A DNA stretch of 64,000 nt, taken from the NCBI GenBank assembly GCA_036678685.1, contig JAZIHH010000020.1, positions 1 through 64,000 on the forward strand, read 5' to 3'. A model generated the notes under the pieces. It did no database searches. It saw nothing but the letters and a program-made list of their open reading frames with translations, and was not told where the DNA came from. The position numbers and the translations under genes are program-made. Positions 42,365 to 51,534 of the stretch are shown here, one piece after another (position 1 is the stretch's first letter; each line of letters opens with the position of its first letter). This stretch comes from JAZIHH01 sp036678685 (GTDB taxonomy: Bacteria; Bacillota; UBA4882; UBA10575).

Positions 42365-43060
42365 GTGCGAAGGATGTGCCGGTCCCGCCTGATCTGGCTG
42401 GCCGTGTTGATCCTGGGCGGTTCGCTTTTTGTCGCGGCGCCGGCCGGGGCAAAGGAGGAGAAAGCCTATTCGCTCCGGGCTTCCTATTCCCTGCTGGAAG
42501 AATTCGGTTTTGAATTGAGCCGGCGGTTTAATCCATCCTTTTACCTGAACCTTGGTTTTTCCGATCAACGCTGGCGGCTGCAGGCGGAGTTTTTGCCCGT
42601 GCCCGCTTGGACTTTCAAGGCGGGTTATGATATGACTGATGAAAAATACCTGGCCGGTTTGGAACACCGGTGGCGGCTGGGCGAAAATATTACGCTCCTT
42701 TCCGCGCTCGATTATTTCCAGCTCCGGGAGGGGGAAGGATCCTCCCTCGACTACCGGTCCTGTTTTCAGATTGGCATCGGAGGAGATAATCTGGTTTATG
42801 CGGGAGTACAAGGCGAGTATGTCCCGCCGGCCGTTAATAATCCGGCCGTTCACAATCCGGAATTCTTTATCCAGCTGGATCTAAACTGGTATTTCCGCCG
42901 CGGTTGGCACCTGCGTTTTGAGCCCACGATTATGGTGGAGGGTGATTTTTATCACCGGCTTACCCTGGACCGCAAGTGGGAGAACGGGATTACCGGCGGT
43001 CTTTATATCGGACAAAACCGGGACTATTATTGGGATGCCGGCCTCTTTATCCATCTGTGA
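42365..43060 (+). CDS. exported beta-strand-rich protein, outer-membrane beta-barrel-like
   Basis: A signal peptide (basic RRMCRSR, hydrophobic LIWLAVLILGGSLFV, then AAPAGA cleavage site) precedes about 205 residues built of alternating hydrophobic/polar strands bounded by aromatic residues, for example YLNLGFSDQRWRLQAEFLP, LQAEF, AGVQGEYVP, FFIQLDLNWYFRRGWHLRFE and the terminal YYWDAGLFIHL. This is the look of a beta-barrel. No family match is recognised. The GTG at 42365 lies 7 bases after GGAGG (42353-42357). If this is a barrel, the organism may have an outer membrane; a soluble beta-rich protein is the alternative. Confidence 0.6.
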   Translation: MRRMCRSRLIWLAVLILGGSLFVAAPAGAKEEKAYSLRASYSLLEEFGFELSRRFNPSFYLNLGFSDQRWRLQAEFLPVPAWTFKAGYDMTDEKYLAGLEHRWRLGENITLLSALDYFQLREGEGSSLDYRSCFQIGIGGDNLVYAGVQGEYVPPAVNNPAVHNPEFFIQLDLNWYFRRGWHLRFEPTIMVEGDFYHRLTLDRKWENGITGGLYIGQNRDYYWDAGLFIHL

Positions 43061-43155
43061 GCGAGGCCGGGCCGGGGACCGTCCGGCAGCCGCAGCAGGT
43101 TTTACCGGCAGGCGGGGTGTTTTTCGGGAACGATGAATCCCCAATTGGGCGTAAC

Positions 43156-43185
43156 AGACCGTTGGCACAACGGTCTTTTTTATTT
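43156..43185 (+). terminator. rho-independent terminator
   Basis: AGACCGTT (43156-43163) pairs with AACGGTCT (43169-43176), followed by TTTTTATTTT. Confidence 0.88.
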
Positions 43186-43277
43186 TGGGGGGAGAAACCG
43201 GCGTCAAACCCGGGAAAAGCACTCATTTTCCCGGTTCGCGGGGCATAAAGATGAACAATAAAGGAGTGCCGGTTTTA

Positions 43278-44495
43278 ATGGTAGTGTGGAAGTTTTCCCG
43301 GAAAAACCTCCTCCTTCTGGGTCTCGTTTTTTGGGGGATGGTCTTTTTTACGGCCGCCATGTTTACAGATAAAAAGGAAAACCACCGGCCGGTGGACTCC
43401 GGCTACCAACTGGTGGAAGGCTATCCTCCTCTGATCTATCTTCCGGACTATACCCGCGGGCTGGCGATTCGCGCCGGGGCTGCCATTTTAGTGGAGACGG
43501 TAAGCGGGATGATCCTTTACGCCAAGAATGAACATCAGCGGCGGGCGCCGGCCAGCACCACCAAGATTCTCACGGCCGTGGTGGCCTTGGAAAAAGGAAA
43601 CCTGGATGATATCGTCACGGTCAGCAGGCGGGCGGCGCAGACCGGAGGCTCGACTTTATGGTTGAAACCGGGGGACAGGTTAACCCTTAGAGAGTTGTTG
43701 GAAGGGACCATGCTGCGGTCGGCCAACGACGGCAGTGTGGCCCTGGCCGAGCACATCGGCGGTACGGAGAGAAATTTTGTCCGGATGATGAACAGGAAAG
43801 CCAGGGAAATCGGGGCCTTAAACAGTAATTTTCAAAACCCCCACGGGCTGCGGGCCCCTTCCCATTACAGCACCGCCTATGACCTGGCGCGGATAACCCG
43901 TTATGCCATGCATAAACCGGAATTTGCCCGCCTGGTGGCGACCAAGGAGGAGGCGGTCGAATGGTACCAGGGGGAAAAAACGAGGATGGTCAGGAATACC
44001 AACCGGCTCCTGTGGTCTTTTGCCGGGGCCGACGGGGTAAAAACCGGAACAACCAACGAAGCCGGCTATTGCCTGGTGGCCTCGGCCACCCGTGACGGGC
44101 GGCGCTTCATTTCGGTGGTGCTGAATAGCCCCGACCGCTGGGGTGAATCCGCCCGTCTTTTGGAGTATGGTTTTAACCATTTTACCCTGGAATTGATGGC
44201 CGACGTGAATCAGCCCGTGGCCCGGGTCAAGATCCCGGGAGGATGGCCCCAGGAAGTTGAGATCTATCCCCGGCGGCCTTTGATGGCGGTGATCCCCAAA
44301 GGGAAAGAAGAAGAGGCTGAAAAAAAGGTTTATTTATATCCCGAAGTCCTCGTTCCCCCGCTGAAACCGGGGACGGCGGTAGGAGAGATGATCTTTCTCT
44401 TTAAAGGTGAAGAAGTAAGCGCCGTGGATTTAATCGTGACGACCAGGGTGGAAAAGGATTCATGGCGGCTAAAGCTGCGGAGAAAACTATGGTGA
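43278..44495 (+). CDS. D-alanyl-D-alanine carboxypeptidase (DacF/PBP5-type)
   Basis: A membrane-anchored serine peptidase that trims peptidoglycan stem peptides. The N-terminal anchor (LLLLGLVFWGMVFFTAAMF) is followed by the S11 active site: ASTTK (Ser nucleophile and Lys), SAND (SxN) and DGVKTGTT (KTG). A C-terminal beta domain follows. The ATG at 43278 follows AAAGGAG; an earlier in-frame ATG at 43251 has no clear site. DacF in Bacillus acts in the forespore, and this neighbourhood is sporulation-rich, but housekeeping use is equally possible. Confidence 0.9.
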   Translation: MVVWKFSRKNLLLLGLVFWGMVFFTAAMFTDKKENHRPVDSGYQLVEGYPPLIYLPDYTRGLAIRAGAAILVETVSGMILYAKNEHQRRAPASTTKILTAVVALEKGNLDDIVTVSRRAAQTGGSTLWLKPGDRLTLRELLEGTMLRSANDGSVALAEHIGGTERNFVRMMNRKAREIGALNSNFQNPHGLRAPSHYSTAYDLARITRYAMHKPEFARLVATKEEAVEWYQGEKTRMVRNTNRLLWSFAGADGVKTGTTNEAGYCLVASATRDGRRFISVVLNSPDRWGESARLLEYGFNHFTLELMADVNQPVARVKIPGGWPQEVEIYPRRPLMAVIPKGKEEEAEKKVYLYPEVLVPPLKPGTAVGEMIFLFKGEEVSAVDLIVTTRVEKDSWRLKLRRKLW

Positions 44496-45553
44496 GTAAA
44501 ATGGTCCGGGCGGCCGTGATTGCCGCCGTTTATACGGGGACGGTCATCGGGGCCGGTTTCGCTTCCGGCCAGGAAATATGGTATTTTTTTTCCCGTTATG
44601 GTCCGGCCGGGACCCGGGGGTTGTTCTTATCCACCATCCTGCTGAGTTTTTTGGGCGCCAAAGCCATGGAGTGGGGAAGAAGGATCGGCGCTTCTTCCTA
44701 TCATGACTTTTTAAATAATTTGGCCGGGAAATGGCCGGGCCGGCTCGGTGATCTGGCCATTACGGTTTTTCTCCTCCTTTTGCTCGGCGTTATGCTGGCC
44801 GGTTCCGGAGCGGTCGCCGTGGAGTGGGGTGGAAAATGGGAGTGGGGGTGCTGGGCGACAGTGGGCTTGGCCGTGCTTGTCCTCAGCAGGAGGCTGGAAG
44901 GGATTAAAGGGGTAAATCTGGTGGTCATTCCCCTCCTTTTTGGCGCCGGTATCCTCCTCAACCTCCAATGGGACCGGGCCTATTTCCCCCTTCCCCTTCC
45001 CCGGGCGTTTCCGGGCGGATGGACGGGCACCTGGTGGACAGCGGCCCTTCAGTACAGCGCCTACAACCTGGTTCTGGCCTTGCCGGTGCTGGTCACCTTG
45101 TACCGTTTGGATGACAACCCGGCCACCCTCCGCCGGGGCGGGATTCTCGGCGGGGTCTCCCTTGGGGTTCTGGCCTTTCTCTTCCACCGGATCCTGATGG
45201 GCGCCGTTTCCGTCGGAGAACTTCCCTTGTTTTTTTTAACCCGGGAATGGAGCGGATGGTGGCGTTACGGGTACGGTTTGGTTTTATGGGGGGAATTGTT
45301 TTCCACCCTCATCGCCCACGGTTACGGTTTGGCCACCCGCCTTGGCCCGGCGGAAAGCCCCCGGTATATCCTGAGGGTAACCGTTTTGCTTCTTTTCGCC
45401 ATGGTTATTGGCCGCATCGGCTTCGCGCGCCTGGTAACCAATGTTTATCCCCTCTTCGGGGTCGTCTGCTTTTTACTGCTGTTACCCCTTTGCTTTCGCC
45501 CTTTACCACCAAACCACGGAAAAGTAGCAGAAAAGCCAGTTTTTTCAAGATGA
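44489..45553 (+). CDS. YkvI-like polytopic membrane protein
   Basis: About ten membrane segments starting with AAVYTGTVIGAGFASGQEI, the typical opening of the YkvI family, whose fold is related to amino-acid/spore-germinant transporters. Other features are SSYHDFLNNLAG and a conserved charged loop. Substrate is unknown. The ATG at 44489 lies 6 bases after CGGAG and overlaps the dacF-like stop; an ATG at 44462 is also in frame. It lies directly before the spoIIE promoter. Confidence 0.75.
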   Translation: MVSKMVRAAVIAAVYTGTVIGAGFASGQEIWYFFSRYGPAGTRGLFLSTILLSFLGAKAMEWGRRIGASSYHDFLNNLAGKWPGRLGDLAITVFLLLLLGVMLAGSGAVAVEWGGKWEWGCWATVGLAVLVLSRRLEGIKGVNLVVIPLLFGAGILLNLQWDRAYFPLPLPRAFPGGWTGTWWTAALQYSAYNLVLALPVLVTLYRLDDNPATLRRGGILGGVSLGVLAFLFHRILMGAVSVGELPLFFLTREWSGWWRYGYGLVLWGELFSTLIAHGYGLATRLGPAESPRYILRVTVLLLFAMVIGRIGFARLVTNVYPLFGVVCFLLLLPLCFRPLPPNHGKVAEKPVFSR

Positions 45554-45558
45554 GAGAA

Positions 45559-45591
45559 ATCGACAAAAAAAGAATGACTTTTTTGGTATAC
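45559..45591 (+). promoter_or_regulatory. Spo0A-type promoter of spoIIE (21-bp spacer)
   Basis: TCGACA (45559-45564), a 21-base spacer and TATACT (45586-45591). The unusual 21-bp spacing is the known property of the Spo0A-activated sigma-A promoter of spoIIE in B. subtilis. ATCGACA over the -35 matches the reverse 0A box (TTCGACA) at six of seven bases. Confidence 0.6.
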
Positions 45592-45622
45592 TATGGAAGT
45601 AGTTGTTTGGAGGTGAAGGGTG

Positions 45623-48022
45623 ATGAGTGTCAGGGTTAAACCCGGTCAGGAAAGAAAAGGACGGCCAAGAAAGAAAACCGGCAGTGAACGCTGGGGTTGG
45701 GGCCGGTTGTTTTTAGGGATGGTTCTAGGCGCCTGTTATGCCCGTCTGCAACCGGCCTTGGGCCTTTTCCCGGCGGGGATTGCCTTCTGCGGCGCCTGGT
45801 GGCGCCTGGGGATCCCCGGCGGGCTTCCCCTGCTCTCCGTGACTTTTTATTCTTTGTCGACCGTCTTGTCCGGAAGGGATTTTTTCTTCAGGCTCCTCGT
45901 TTATCTCCCCTTTTTCTTGGGGATAAAACTCACCGCCGGCCAAAAAAACCTCCTCGTCCACGGGGCGGTTTTTCTTATCCCTGCCGACTCTTATTTTCTC
46001 CTCCGGGCTTTGGGGTTTGCCCCCCCAAATTTGCCTGGCGGGTTGGGCGAAATCGGCCTCGTTTGTTTGTTGGCTCTTCTTTTCACCCCCGGTCTCGGCC
46101 TTCTTTTTTCCGCTTCCCGGCAACCCGGGAACATCAAAACGGCCTTCTTTTCTTTGGGACTCCTGGCCTTAACGGCTTTTCTTTCCCTCAAGGAATTGGA
46201 TTTTTCCGCGTGGGTAAAAATACCGTTGGCCGGAGAATTGTTCTTGGCCCTTCTTCTTGTTTTTATCGCCGGGCGGAGATATGGAACGGCAGAGGGAATT
46301 GGGGTCGCTGTTTTTTTCGCGCTGGTTGATGCGATCTTTGGTGAACCCGACCCTTTACGCCTGGTATTGATGGCCGGCAGCGGGCCGGCGGCCGCTTTGG
46401 GCGGTATTCTTTTTAAACGGCATGGTCAGGCCGGAGGTTTTTTCCTTTACCTCGGCCTGATGGCCGCCAGATGGTGGGGAACAGCAGGAATGGACGGGCT
46501 GCTGGTCACCGGCCTTCTCACGTGGGCCGTTATTTTGTGCCTTCCGGCGGCGGCGTGGGAAAAAATGACCTTGCCACTGCCTCTTCCGGCCAATTCCCCC
46601 GATCACCGGGAAAAACGCCGGCAGGAGGTGGTTATTGAACGCCTGCAACGCCTGGTGGAGCTATTTAACCAGATCGCCGCGGTTTTTTCCGGGGAAAAGG
46701 GGGAGGAACAAGAGAATAACCGGCAGGAAATCTACGCTTTTATCGAGAAGATTAGTGAACGGAATTGCCGTTTTTGTGCCTCCTACCGGAGTTGTTGGGG
46801 AGAGCTTTTTTACTCCACTTACCGGGAGATTTTTGATCTGATCGCCGCGGCGGAGATCGGCGGGACGGTAGGTCCCAAGCAGATGAAAGGCCGTCTGGCC
46901 CGGGAGTGTACGCAAAAACACGAACTGTTAATGGCGATTAATTCTTGGGTGGAAAGACAGCAGGCGGAATATATCTGGCGCAGGCGGTACGAGGAAGGGC
47001 GGGTCTTCCTGGCCGGGCAACTCCGGGAGATGGCCGGGATTATGGCCGGTCTCTCCCGTCAGTTAAAATTGAGCGTTGATTTCCGGGTGGAAATCGAGGA
47101 AGAACTGCGCGCCGCCTTTAAAAGAATGAATTTGCAGATCCAGGAGATGAGCATTACCGGCCTGGAAAAAAACCGGGTGGAGATTTATTTAGAAAAAAAG
47201 AGTTGCGGCGCGGGTGAAGAATGCCAGCGGGTGATTGTCCCGCTCATCTCGCAATTGTTGGGAACCAGATTTTCGGTGGGCAGCCGGAACTGCCCGCGGA
47301 CCAAAGGTGAATGGTGCGGCTTTTACCTCACGCCCCACCGCCGTTACAAGGTCCGGTCGGCTGTGGGAAAGGTGCCGCGCGACGGCAATCAACTTTCCGG
47401 GGACAGCCACAGCGTGGTGGAGACCAGGGAGGGTTATGTCTTCTCCATACTCAGCGACGGCATGGGAACAGGCCCGGCCGCCGCCCGCCAGAGCGGAATA
47501 ACCGTTTCCCTCCTCCAGAAGCTGCTTGATACCGGTCTGGAAAAGAAATTCTGCCTGCAACTGGTCAACTCCCTTTTATTGCTCCGCAGTCCGGAAGAGA
47601 ACTTCGCCACTTTGGATCTTTTTGTTTTTGACCAGTTTACGGCAGAGACGGAGTTGATTAAGATCGGCGCCGCGCCCACCTATATCAAGAGGGGGAAAGA
47701 AGTGAGCGTCGTCCATTCGACCTCCCTGCCGGTGGGGATTCTCCATTATGTGGAGCCGGAATACACCCGCTATACCCTGCAGGAAAATGACCTGGTGGTC
47801 ATGGTGACCGACGGGGTGATCGACTTTAGCAAGGGCAAGAACGAAGACTGGATTTATAAGGTTCTGAAAAATATGGATCTTACCGGGGTTGATTCGCTCT
47901 GCCGGTATCTGCTGGAATCCGCCAGAATTGAGGCGGGCGGGGTGGTGGAAGATGATATGACCGTTGTGGTCCTGCAGATCGTCAGGGAAAATCCCGCCCG
48001 GGAAGTCGCCCTTCTTCCCTGA
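45623..48022 (+). CDS. spoIIE: stage II sporulation protein E phosphatase
   Basis: SpoIIE localises to the asymmetric septum and dephosphorylates SpoIIAA to activate sigma-F. The N-terminal 300 residues hold about ten membrane segments. The middle region contains cysteine motifs (RNCRFCASYRSCWG). The C-terminal PP2C domain has the metal-binding stretch SILSDGMGTGPAAARQS and later VMVTDGVID. The length of about 800 residues matches. GGAGG (45609-45613) serves the ATG at 45623 (a GTG at 45620 is also possible). Confidence 0.96.
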   Translation: MSVRVKPGQERKGRPRKKTGSERWGWGRLFLGMVLGACYARLQPALGLFPAGIAFCGAWWRLGIPGGLPLLSVTFYSLSTVLSGRDFFFRLLVYLPFFLGIKLTAGQKNLLVHGAVFLIPADSYFLLRALGFAPPNLPGGLGEIGLVCLLALLFTPGLGLLFSASRQPGNIKTAFFSLGLLALTAFLSLKELDFSAWVKIPLAGELFLALLLVFIAGRRYGTAEGIGVAVFFALVDAIFGEPDPLRLVLMAGSGPAAALGGILFKRHGQAGGFFLYLGLMAARWWGTAGMDGLLVTGLLTWAVILCLPAAAWEKMTLPLPLPANSPDHREKRRQEVVIERLQRLVELFNQIAAVFSGEKGEEQENNRQEIYAFIEKISERNCRFCASYRSCWGELFYSTYREIFDLIAAAEIGGTVGPKQMKGRLARECTQKHELLMAINSWVERQQAEYIWRRRYEEGRVFLAGQLREMAGIMAGLSRQLKLSVDFRVEIEEELRAAFKRMNLQIQEMSITGLEKNRVEIYLEKKSCGAGEECQRVIVPLISQLLGTRFSVGSRNCPRTKGEWCGFYLTPHRRYKVRSAVGKVPRDGNQLSGDSHSVVETREGYVFSILSDGMGTGPAAARQSGITVSLLQKLLDTGLEKKFCLQLVNSLLLLRSPEENFATLDLFVFDQFTAETELIKIGAAPTYIKRGKEVSVVHSTSLPVGILHYVEPEYTRYTLQENDLVVMVTDGVIDFSKGKNEDWIYKVLKNMDLTGVDSLCRYLLESARIEAGGVVEDDMTVVVLQIVRENPAREVALLP

Positions 48023-48117
48023 CGATATAAAATTGGGGAAACAAAACCACCGTCCAAAACGTTTTTATTATAGAGGGCGGAAAAACAGGTGCCTGATAGT
48101 TATAAGCGGGGGAGAAC

Positions 48118-49548
48118 ATGCACGAACTGGAAAAAAAGGTGCTGGCCACTGTGGAACGGTACAAAATGCTGGACGCCGGGGAAAAAGTTCTGGTTGCGGT
48201 TTCCGGGGGAATCGATTCCATGTCTCTCCTGGCGGTCTTGCGTTCTCTCCCCTTGGAACTAAAGCTTCATGTTTTCCACCTCAACCACGGCCTGCGGCCG
48301 GAGGCGGAGGAAGAAGCGCAGTTGGTAGCCGGGGTTTGCCGGGAGTGGGGCCTGCCCTGCCGGGTGGAGCGGGTTGACCTGCCCAAAACCGCCCCCGGCG
48401 GTTCCCTGCAAATACGGGCGCGGAAAGTGAGATACCGTCTGTTGGAAGAGGCCGCGCGGGAAGTGGACGCCGCCAAGATCGCCCTCGGGCATCAGGCCGA
48501 TGACCAGGTGGAGACGGTGGTGATGAGATTTTTGACCGGCGCCGGACCGGAAGGGCTTGCCGGAATTCCGCCGGTGCGCGGCCGGTTTATCCGTCCCCTG
48601 CTGGAGGTGGGCAGGGAGGAGATCCGGGCCTACGCCCGGGAAAAGGGCCTGGTGTGGGCGGAGGATGCTTCCAACCGGGAAACAATCTACCTGCGGAACC
48701 GGATTCGCCACTGCCTCCTTCCGTACCTGCGCCGGGAGTATCAGCCCCGCTTGGAAGAACGTCTTCAGGAAACGGCTTTGGTGTTACGGGAATGGACGGA
48801 GTTTGTGGCGGAGGCGGTGGAGGCAACGCTGGAAGATTGGCAAGTGGACACGGGTGATGATTTTTTCGCCGTCCCGGTGGAGCGTTGGCTTTCTCTCCCG
48901 CTTGCCCTGCGCCGGGCGGTTTTTCGCCGCCTCTTTTTTTGTGCAGCCCGGGTCGGGGCGCGGCTGGGGTTTAAACATTCGGAAGCGGTTCTGCAATTAA
49001 TGACCGGGGAGAACGGGAAGCGGATTATTTTACCCGGAGGCGTGGAGTGCCGGAAAGAGAACGACATCTTCTTTATCCACCCGCGGAGGGAGAAGAAAGA
49101 GAAGGCGGCTTTTTGTTATCCCCTGACCGTACCGGGGCGGACGGTTTTACCGGAGGGGCGGGGCGCGGTGGAAACAGCGTGGGTCTCCCGGTCCGCCGTC
49201 CCCGGGGACTGGCAAAAGGTCGCCCGCGGCGAGGTTTTTCTGGACCGGGAAAAAATAGCCCTCCCCCTCTTTGTCCGCACCCGGCGGCCGGGCGACCGTT
49301 TTCACCCGTTGGGACTGGGCGGCAGGAAAAAACTGAAGGATTTTTTTACCGACGGCAAAATTCCCCGGGAATGCCGGGATGAAATCCTCTTGCTGGTCGA
49401 TGCCGAAGACCGTATTCTTTGGGTTGCCGGCCGGCCCGACGAAAGGGTGCGCGTTACCGGCGAGACCCAGGAGGTCCTGTACTTACAGTTATTCCCCGGG
49501 AAAGCGGGAGACTTTTTTTATTGTGGAAATAAACCGCCTATGGTATAA
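48118..49548 (+). CDS. tilS: tRNA(Ile)-lysidine synthetase
   Basis: TilS changes the wobble C of tRNA-Ile(CAU) to lysidine. The PP-loop VAVSGGIDSMSLLAVL binds ATP; HLNHGLRPEAEEEA, GHQADDQVETVVMR and NRIRHCLLPYLR follow. The C-terminal substrate-binding domains end with RRPGDRFHPLGLGGRKKLKD. At 476 residues this is the long form. GGGGG lies before the ATG. Position between spoIIE and ftsH is the standard Firmicutes order. Confidence 0.95.
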   Translation: MHELEKKVLATVERYKMLDAGEKVLVAVSGGIDSMSLLAVLRSLPLELKLHVFHLNHGLRPEAEEEAQLVAGVCREWGLPCRVERVDLPKTAPGGSLQIRARKVRYRLLEEAAREVDAAKIALGHQADDQVETVVMRFLTGAGPEGLAGIPPVRGRFIRPLLEVGREEIRAYAREKGLVWAEDASNRETIYLRNRIRHCLLPYLRREYQPRLEERLQETALVLREWTEFVAEAVEATLEDWQVDTGDDFFAVPVERWLSLPLALRRAVFRRLFFCAARVGARLGFKHSEAVLQLMTGENGKRIILPGGVECRKENDIFFIHPRREKKEKAAFCYPLTVPGRTVLPEGRGAVETAWVSRSAVPGDWQKVARGEVFLDREKIALPLFVRTRRPGDRFHPLGLGGRKKLKDFFTDGKIPRECRDEILLLVDAEDRILWVAGRPDERVRVTGETQEVLYLQLFPGKAGDFFYCGNKPPMV

Positions 49549-49589
49549 TATAATCTATGGCATTTTCAGCCTCGAGAGGAGGTTTGTGA

Positions 49590-51476
49590 TTGCGGTTTTT
49601 TAGAGAGCTGACTTTTTACTTGTTTCTTGCCACCATCGCCCTGCTTGTCTTATGGCGTTTTTTCGGGGAAAACCAGACCCCGCAAGAATTTACATGGGAC
49701 CAATTCCTGGCGAAAATCGAAGCCAATGAAATTGTAGAGGTAGATATCTACAGCGACGGGCGAATTGAAGGAAAATACAGACCGCAGGGGGGTACCGAGC
49801 TTCTTCCCTTTGTCTCGCAGGGTCCAAGTCCCTCCCTGGCTTCTGATGTTTATGAGATTCCCCTGGGCGAGGCCGGTATTCCCAGGGAATATAAACAAAA
49901 AACGGAACCGTGGTGGGCGATGCTCCTGCCCAGCCTGTTACCGATCATTATTTTGCTGGTCTTCTGGTTTTTCCTCATCAACCAGATGCAAAGTTCCGGG
50001 AACAGGGCTATGGCGTTCGGGAAAAGCAGGGCCCGCCTGTACACTGAGGAGCGGACCAAGGTCAGTTTTGACGATGTGGCCGGCGTCGACGAGGCCAAAG
50101 AGGAACTCCAGGAGATTGTGGAGTTTCTGAAATATCCCCGGCACTTTACCGAATTGGGGGCCAAGATTCCTAAAGGAGTCCTTTTGGTCGGTCCGCCCGG
50201 AACCGGTAAAACCTTACTGGCCAAGGCGGTGGCCGGAGAATCCGGCGTTCCTTTCTTTAGCATCAGCGGCTCCGATTTTGTCGAGATGTTTGTCGGCGTG
50301 GGCGCTTCCCGGGTGCGTGACCTTTTTGACACCGCCAAGAAAAACTCGCCCTGTATTGTTTTTATTGACGAAATCGACGCCGTAGGACGGCAACGGGGGG
50401 CCGGCTTGGGCGGCGGCCACGACGAAAGGGAACAAACGTTAAACCAGTTGTTGGTGGCGATGGACGGTTTTGAACCCAATTCGGGAATTATTGTTTTGGC
50501 GGCTACCAACCGTCCGGATGTCCTTGATCCCGCCCTTCTGCGCCCCGGACGTTTTGACCGTCAGGTGGTGCTGGATATCCCGGATCTTAGAGGCCGGGAA
50601 GAGATTCTGAAAGTGCATGCCAAAGGGAAACCGCTGGCCCGGGAAGTTGACTTGAAGGTCTTGGCCCGGCGGACCCCCGGTTTTACTGGAGCGGACCTGG
50701 CCAATACTTTAAATGAAGCGGCCCTGCTGGCGGCGAGAAATAACCGGAAAGAGATAACGATGATGGACTGTGAAGAAGCCGTGGAGCGGGTAATCGCCGG
50801 CCCGGAACGGAAAAGCCGGATCATGAGTGAAAAAGAAAAACAACTTACCGCCTATCATGAGGCGGGACATGCTTTGGTCGGGCACTTTTTGCCCACGGTC
50901 GATCCGATCCACAAGGTATCCATCATCCCCCGCGGGCAGGCCGGCGGTTACACCCTAGCCCTGCCGGTGGAAGATAAACGCTACGCCACGCGTACCGAAT
51001 TACTGGAGGATGTCGTCTTTCTCCTTGGCGGCCGGGTCGCCGAAGATTTGGTCCTGGGCGAGATTAGTACCGGAGCGCGCAATGATCTGGAACGCGCCAC
51101 CAAGCTGGTGAGAAAGATGATTATGGAGTACGGGATGAGCGATGAACTCGGGCCGATGACTTTCGGTCACGGCCGTGAGGAACTGGTCTTCCTGGGCCGT
51201 GACATTTCCCGGGACCGCAATTACAGCGAACAAGTGGCGGCCAGTATCGACCGGGAGATGAAGCGCATTATTACCGAAGCTTATGAGAGGGCGAAGGAGA
51301 TCATCAACCAGCACCGGGACAAGTTGGAGTTGATCGCCAAGGCCCTCCTGGAAAAGGAGACTCTGGAGGCGGCGGACTTTGAACGTCTGTTGTCTACGCT
51401 TGAGACGGAAACCGGGACGGAAAAAGCAGAAGACAGCGTCGACGAGAGACGGGCGGAAGAGGCAAAAGCAAATTAA
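49590..51476 (+). CDS. ftsH: ATP-dependent zinc metalloprotease FtsH
   Basis: A hexameric membrane protease. Two N-terminal membrane segments (about residues 5-23 and 108-128) flank an extracytoplasmic domain. The AAA module has GPPGTGKTLLAKA (Walker A), IVFIDEIDAVGRQRG (Walker B) and ATNRPDVLDPALLRPGRFDR (second region of homology). The protease has HEAGH for zinc. A charged, poorly conserved tail ends the protein. TTG at 49590 follows GAGAGGAGG. 628 residues is normal. Confidence 0.97.
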   Translation: MRFFRELTFYLFLATIALLVLWRFFGENQTPQEFTWDQFLAKIEANEIVEVDIYSDGRIEGKYRPQGGTELLPFVSQGPSPSLASDVYEIPLGEAGIPREYKQKTEPWWAMLLPSLLPIIILLVFWFFLINQMQSSGNRAMAFGKSRARLYTEERTKVSFDDVAGVDEAKEELQEIVEFLKYPRHFTELGAKIPKGVLLVGPPGTGKTLLAKAVAGESGVPFFSISGSDFVEMFVGVGASRVRDLFDTAKKNSPCIVFIDEIDAVGRQRGAGLGGGHDEREQTLNQLLVAMDGFEPNSGIIVLAATNRPDVLDPALLRPGRFDRQVVLDIPDLRGREEILKVHAKGKPLAREVDLKVLARRTPGFTGADLANTLNEAALLAARNNRKEITMMDCEEAVERVIAGPERKSRIMSEKEKQLTAYHEAGHALVGHFLPTVDPIHKVSIIPRGQAGGYTLALPVEDKRYATRTELLEDVVFLLGGRVAEDLVLGEISTGARNDLERATKLVRKMIMEYGMSDELGPMTFGHGREELVFLGRDISRDRNYSEQVAASIDREMKRIITEAYERAKEIINQHRDKLELIAKALLEKETLEAADFERLLSTLETETGTEKAEDSVDERRAEEAKAN

Positions 51477-51483
51477 AAAAAGG

Positions 51484-51508
51484 AAAAGCGGGACAAAATC
51501 CCGCTTTT
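51484..51508. terminator. bidirectional terminator after ftsH
   Basis: AAAAGCGGGA (51484-51493) pairs with TCCCGCTTTT (51499-51508); the A and T tracts are part of the stem ends, and further A residues precede it. Confidence 0.7.
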
Positions 51509-51534
51509 CGGCCGGAATAGAGGTGAAAACCGGC

